Origin: Lepus europaeus
Lineage: Eukaryota > Chordata > Mammalia > Lagomorpha > Leporidae
Direction of reading: 5' to 3'
Assembly (NCBI RefSeq): GCF_033115175.1
Contig: NC_084836.1
Location: 77,404,253 to 77,468,252, forward strand
Length of the DNA: 64,000 bases
This document shows, piece after piece, positions 59,084 to 64,000 of the stretch. Below the pieces are notes generated by a model. The model did no database searches and had not been told where the DNA came from. It worked only from the letters and a program-made list of their open reading frames with translations. The position numbers and the translations under genes were made by a program. The stretch's first letter is position 1. Every line of letters starts with the position of its first letter.

Positions 59084-61316
59084 TAATTATTTAGGCAGTT
59101 CAAGGAGTGCCAGCATGAAAGGCAACTAGTGAAAAAACACTGTAACCATATTACAAATGTATGGAACGATTTCATTGAGAAGGATGGGGAAAAAGATGTT
59201 AACACTAGTAATTCTGGAAAGGACTGAAGTCTGTGACAGTCAAGGCAAAGGAAGCTGCCAAACACGTTGCTCTAGTTAATAATGTTTTCTAGGATGATGC
59301 GGGTTCTATATTCTCTTTTTCTTTAAATTCAAAAGGTTTATTGCACCTAATGCCACAGAGAAATGAATCAGAATATTACATGAAGAAGTTTTCAGTTTCC
59401 CATACATCGACATTCAACTGATCAGAAGTATACAGTCCCATCCATTTCTGTCCTTGGCGCGCTTGAATAATAACAAATCCCCAAATTTTCTCCATTTTCA
59501 AACACCACTTAAATTTAGGTATATGTCTATATTGCTTCCAAGATTTACGGTTGATAAAACTTTGACATCTAAAAATTAACATTTGGGGGTGGGGAGCTGC
59601 TTAATTGATGAAAAAACATTATATTAAAATATAATTTCCAAAAGCCCAATTAAAAACAAAGGTCAGATTAATGGTGAAAGCATGCATGAACAAAATATTC
59701 CCCAAAGTACACCTTAGTGAAAAAGAGATATTTAAAAAAAATTGGGCTCACTTTTTATTTCTTTTTTATTTAAATGTACAACCAACTCCAGTTAGGAACC
59801 TAAAAAGCTACGTAATAAATTGTTATAAAATTTCAGAATCTATTTTAAGAGACCAAGAAATGGTTTAATATCATTTAGCAAGTAGGGATTTTTCCTCCCT
59901 CCAAAGAATAATTTTGAAAAATATGGTAAAGTTTAAAAAGTTGCAGTGTGTGAACAGCAGTTCCATGGGAAGTGAGATTACAGTTACTGTCATTAAAAAA
60001 CAGCCCACTTCAGAAAAATGGAATGAAGCCTGTACAAAAAGCTATTTAACATTGATAAAAAATAAAATACTTTGGAATTATGCACACATATGGAAGCTAC
60101 ATTTTAAACTTTTCTCATTGTCATGTTTAAAATGTACACAATTACCTTACATTCATATCACTTATCAATTTATTAAAAATAGAACTGCAATATGCTAGAA
60201 GAGGTCCATCACAGGGACGTGGGCACACATCTGCAGCCCCCTGGGAGGCCGGAGTCCTGTGCACAGCCAGGTTTGGAACAGGCTCTACTATGGTCCTTCC
60301 CTGTCTTCCAAATAGAAGCCCACGGTCATCCCCATGCTCTCCTTCCGGTTGCCGCTGCACCGTCAGGAGGGGAGAGCGAGCTGGCGGCGTGGCCAGGACC
60401 CCAGCAGCAGCATCTGCTGTGGCATCCATTCTGACGCTTCCGTCCTCCGTAAAGCCCCAGCCTACATGCCCTATGGCTCCCCTGTACTGCGAGTCTGAGG
60501 AGAGCGGGCACTGTCGCCAGGGCCAGGTCTGGAGGAGCATCTGGAAACCTGCTGGTCCTCAGCCCCCAGGGGACCCCCGGCTGCCTTGGATGCTGTCCCT
60601 AGGCCCTCAGCCGCTCCTCCATTTTTTGGTGTGGCTTTCAAAGCCAGACTCTGGTGACACGGAGCGTCAATGTGGAAAGTGACCTTCCCCCAGGAGGCTT
60701 CTGCCAGGAATGTCGGTCAGGGCAAGGCCTGGCTGCTGAGCGGTCCGGCCCTTTCTCAGGCAGCTCCCCACAGGCCTCCTCATGGGCAGCTGGTGGGCCG
60801 CCCTCATGCCTGCCCCTGGAGCCTCACAGTGGGACAGGAGTAAGGAGTCACCCCATGGAGCTGTTTCTTACTTTCTTCAGCTCTGCAAAACACACCCTGA
60901 GGCTTCCAGGCACTGTCTACTGCCGGCTCTGGGGGCCCCACGCCACAGGCCTTGAACTCTACTCCGGCCTCTTGCTTGTTTCTGTCAGGTCTGGGACCAG
61001 GACTCTCCAAACATGCCCTCTATGGTCTCCGCTAACCCTGCAGGCCTGGGGTACCTTCTCTATGTCATGGCTGGGGCAGGGTGGGGGTACAAGAGCAGGC
61101 TCATTTCTCAAAAGGACCACCACAGACTCTGATTCCTCCACCTCTTTCTTCTTCAGGCCTTGATGATCTGGTTCCCATTTACAACCCAGTCACTCTCGCT
61201 GTGAGCCCCTCTCCAGGTCAGCTTGCTCTCTCGTAGCTCAGAGCACCGGAGAACGTAGGTCAGGAAGTACCTGTGGGCTGCACCCAATACTTCTGCTCCC
61301 CTCACCCCCCACCGTG
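59084..61316. other. 2.2 kb absent from Q copy A
   Basis: In copy A the L1 tail passes almost directly into Q; here 2.2 kb lies between. About 59340-60200 is AT-rich, and about 60200-61300 is GC-rich without recognised repeats. Minus-strand frames lie at 59376-59582 (with WKQYRHIPKFKWCLKMEKIW) and 60142-60540. The pattern, GC-rich then AT-rich with several aataaa-like words on the minus strand, resembles a retrocopied transcript with a 3' UTR, but I could not identify a parent. Confidence 0.4.
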
Positions 61317-64000
61317 GATGTCAGCCTCACTGGTGAGCCCATGGCTCTATAAAGGTCACCCAGCTGCACCCAAGAGGACTGTAGGGATGTGTTTTGGCCA
61401 GCATGTTCACCGACGGAAAAGTGTGCTTCTCTGAGAAGCGTTCATGGGAGGGCGGTCAATGGACATGACAGTCAGGACCCAGGCCAGGTGGGAGGTTGAC
61501 CTCGCAGTCAGTAAGGCAGAAAAAACCTGGTTCCTGTGCTCTGTTCTATCAGCAGTGTAAACTCCTTGAGAAAGCGCTGGCAGAGCTGGGTTTTCCCCAA
61601 AGTGCTGGACATCATGGTAAGCCACACAGGTTCAGCTATCCCTGGAACAGAACGTACATTTGAGAGAGTCCCACCTAATGCCCCCAGAGCTTGGACCTGC
61701 AGAGTGGACTCTGCTATTTCCCTCCAGCAGATCATGGCCTTTCCACCTATACTCTTGAGCCTGCTCATGAGAGTCAAACAGGGGAAATGAGAGAAAAAGA
61801 AGTCCTGGAAGTTCCTTTTTGCTTCATTTCTCTCACACAGGGAAACGATGATGCTCACGGCAACTTTCTTCCTCCTAACCATGGCTGCGTAGAACTGCAG
61901 GTTTCTTCAGCCAAGATGCGTGTCTCGGCAGTTGACTTCCTGGGAGTGATGCTGTTGCCAGACGTTTCATCTGACTTCGGAGCCAGAGGCATTGTAACTA
62001 CTGGAGGACGAGGTAATGGAGCCCAGGCATGGGAAGGGCATGGAAAAAGGCTGCCCAGGGAGGCTGGTGGAGCAACACCCCCATCCCTGTCTCCATTCTG
62101 CCCTTGGCCCTGTGTTTCAAAAGGTGTGCAGGAAGCTACAGAGAAAGAAGCTCTCCTGGTGAGCTGGAGGGGTCCTCTGTCACTTGGCCCTGCAGCAGAC
62201 CTAGGTCACCTGCATCGCGCCCAGGACCCACACAGTTCTGATGTGTGTTCAGTTTTCCCGAATTAGGCTCTTGGTGCATGTGGTCCAGGCTGACTTGGCA
62301 TCATCTGCACTTCCTCGGAAGCTGCCCATTCTAGCAGAGCAGACGGCACTGAGCATCCGTTGGGGAGGGGAACGCGCTCAGTGCATCCTTCAGGAGGGTC
62401 CTTTGGAACTCACTGCCACAGCACCAAACTTCATTTCCCCCAGCACGCTGACACCAGAAGCTGGTCTTGTGTACGGTCCTTTGGGCTCCCCCCTGGCATG
62501 TGTAAAGACCCCGGAGGAGCCATGGGAAGAGCTGCTGCTGCCGCTGCTGCTGAGGCTGCCACTTCCCTGACAGCACCTGGCTGACACCTTCACTGGGACA
62601 GCCTCTGTTTGCTGAGCTGTGGCCTCTTCAACCTCTGAGAAGCTTTAGAACTGCACAAGGCATGTCTGCCTCTTTATTCACAGGCCTGGTAAACCAGCAG
62701 GGGAGTTTCATTCAGGTTAGACTTCAACCATGACCAAGAGCTACAGGTTGCCAGGAGCCGGTCACATGAAGGAGCCGGCCGACGCCACCTGGCAAGCTGA
62801 CAGTACCCGGGTCATATATTCTCATACTGCACTATATGTACACTGGCATTAAACAGTTAATTAAATGGACTGAAGAAGTAACAAACAGATTTCTCACCAC
62901 TGAAATGGGATTTTACAGATCGTTGGGGGAAGTGAAGCTGTAGTTCATGTCTGATGTTTAGAGCTTTAGACATCAGTGTGAACTCATGTTTAGTTTGTTT
63001 CACATAAATCCTGATGTTACACAGAGATATGTAGAGGTGTGATCACAGGCCTGGGATTGTATGTACATGTGTATTTCTTGGCTTTGTCAGCTCAAAGTGC
63101 CCAGAAGTAACACACCTTCCGCAGCACGCAGCACACCAATCACTTGACCTTGCCTTCTAACGTTAGTTATTCAATTATGAAGCTCCTTTGGGAAATGAAT
63201 GATTCTAAGATTGGCACATGGAATATACAAGGTAAGCATGAAGCATGTGTAGTTCCAAAAGTAAAGGAGTGGTGAGAAGAAAAACTTCCCTAGTGTGACA
63301 GTATTGTCAAAGGGAAAAGAGACAACCGAGGGAGCTTCCAGGTTACAGCTAAAACAATGTGAACAATGAAACAATTACATTACATTATAGTCCAGATTTG
63401 AAAAGCATTTCCTTAAGTCTCTGCTCATATAAGTAATTAATGACTAAATTCATCAATGGGGGACAATTGATTCTATGGACACAACGGACTATCACTCAGC
63501 CATAGAGACGAATGAAATCCTGACACTTGTAGCAAAACATGTGGAACTGAAGATAATCTTATTAAGTTAAATGACCCAGACAGCAACAGTAGGGCCAGAA
63601 GAGGTGGCAGAAGAGATGGCCGAGGCTGCAGGAGTGTGAGGTACAGCAGTCCAGGCTCCCCCAGGTCCGGTGACCCGGACACCGCATGGCCACCTTCAGG
63701 CAGGAAACTGAGGAGGAACTATGAGAAGGGGAAGGAGCTGGACAGTGGCCAGTTGGCCGTCAGCGGAAGTGCCAGAGGAGGGCCCTGGGAGGGTGTCCGC
63801 AGCCAAGGTCATCAGGAAGGGGCACCTGTCCTCCAGCCAGCAAGGGGTCAGCTGGGGGAGATGGAGTGGGAGGTGTGCGTCCTGTGGGACATCCCCCAGC
63901 ATCGCTGAGCTGCCTGATGGCTTCCAGCACAGGATGGGAGTGGTGTGCATCCCGAGCTCTGCTGCTTCCTGGCAGAGGAGGAGGCTCTGGCCTGATGGGG
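61317..64000 (+). repeat. Duplicated block Q, copy B (runs off the window)
   Basis: Matches 13733 onward through the unrecognised segment, the old L1 tail (about 63445-63585) and the start of the DAPK3 pseudogene. The 109-codon frame at 62241-62570 differs from its copy-A partner only at its N-terminal end. Confidence 0.92.
63590..64000 (+). pseudogene. DAPK3: Processed DAPK3 pseudogene, copy B (partial)
   Basis: The ATG at 63686 opens MATFRQET, as in copy A, followed by a one-base shift and then NYEKGKELDSGQLAV, which in this copy follows DAPK3 (HYEMGEELGSGQFAI) more closely than copy A does. The window ends near the GELFDFLAEKE region. Because the old L1 flanking text matches on the left, this copy arose by DNA duplication and not by a second retrotransposition. 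Confidence 0.88.

Overview
This is mammalian nuclear DNA, almost certainly from a lagomorph and most likely rabbit. About thirty copies of the tRNA-derived lagomorph C-repeat SINE (CSINE) occur on both strands, together with rabbit-type L1 tails ending in a purine-rich tract before the A-tail. I see no intact protein-coding gene. Every recognisable gene sequence is a pseudogene: a retrocopy, a duplicated exon-intron fragment, or nuclear mitochondrial DNA. The longest open frames lie in GC-rich or CA-rich repeats and have no coding signature.

Layout. 1-5 kb: first copy of a low-copy repeat (called R here) with a CA-rich array, then mostly unassigned sequence with a MIR fragment. 4.5-13.7 kb: nested L1s and CSINEs, including an L1 tail flanked by a 50-base direct repeat. 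13.7-17.6 kb: first copy of a second duplicated block (called Q), with an unrecognised segment and a processed DAPK3 pseudogene set into an old L1 tail. 18.6-19.6 kb: processed TMEM243 pseudogene on the minus strand. 20.6-21.1 kb: GGAT-type satellite. 21.3-25.7 kb: L1.

26.5-34.6 kb: a collinear nuclear mitochondrial insertion (NUMT) running from tRNA-Phe to ND5, with three large internal deletions. Later it received four insertions with visible target-site duplications: two CSINEs, a 5' fragment of U2 snRNA, and a polyadenylated retrocopy of an endogenous-retrovirus 3' end.

34.7-36.6 kb: second R copy. 36.6-43.1 kb: L1 and SINE mosaic. 43.5-52.0 kb: four exons of an XPR1-derived pseudogene on the minus strand, still with introns and splice sites, filled with SINE and L1 insertions. 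52-56.5 kb: very dense CSINEs plus one MER5A. 57.6-58.9 kb: third R copy, inverted. 58.9-59.1 kb: an old L1 tail shared with the flank of the first Q block, then 2.2 kb not found in the first Q block. 61.3-64.0 kb: second Q copy, running off the window inside its DAPK3 pseudogene.

The strongest observations are the XPR1 exon-intron relic, the layered NUMT with the U2 fragment, the three-copy R repeat, the DAPK3-bearing duplication and the 50-base target duplication. All identifications come from reading the sequence against remembered family sequences; no database search was run, and most repeat edges are good to about 10-30 bases.
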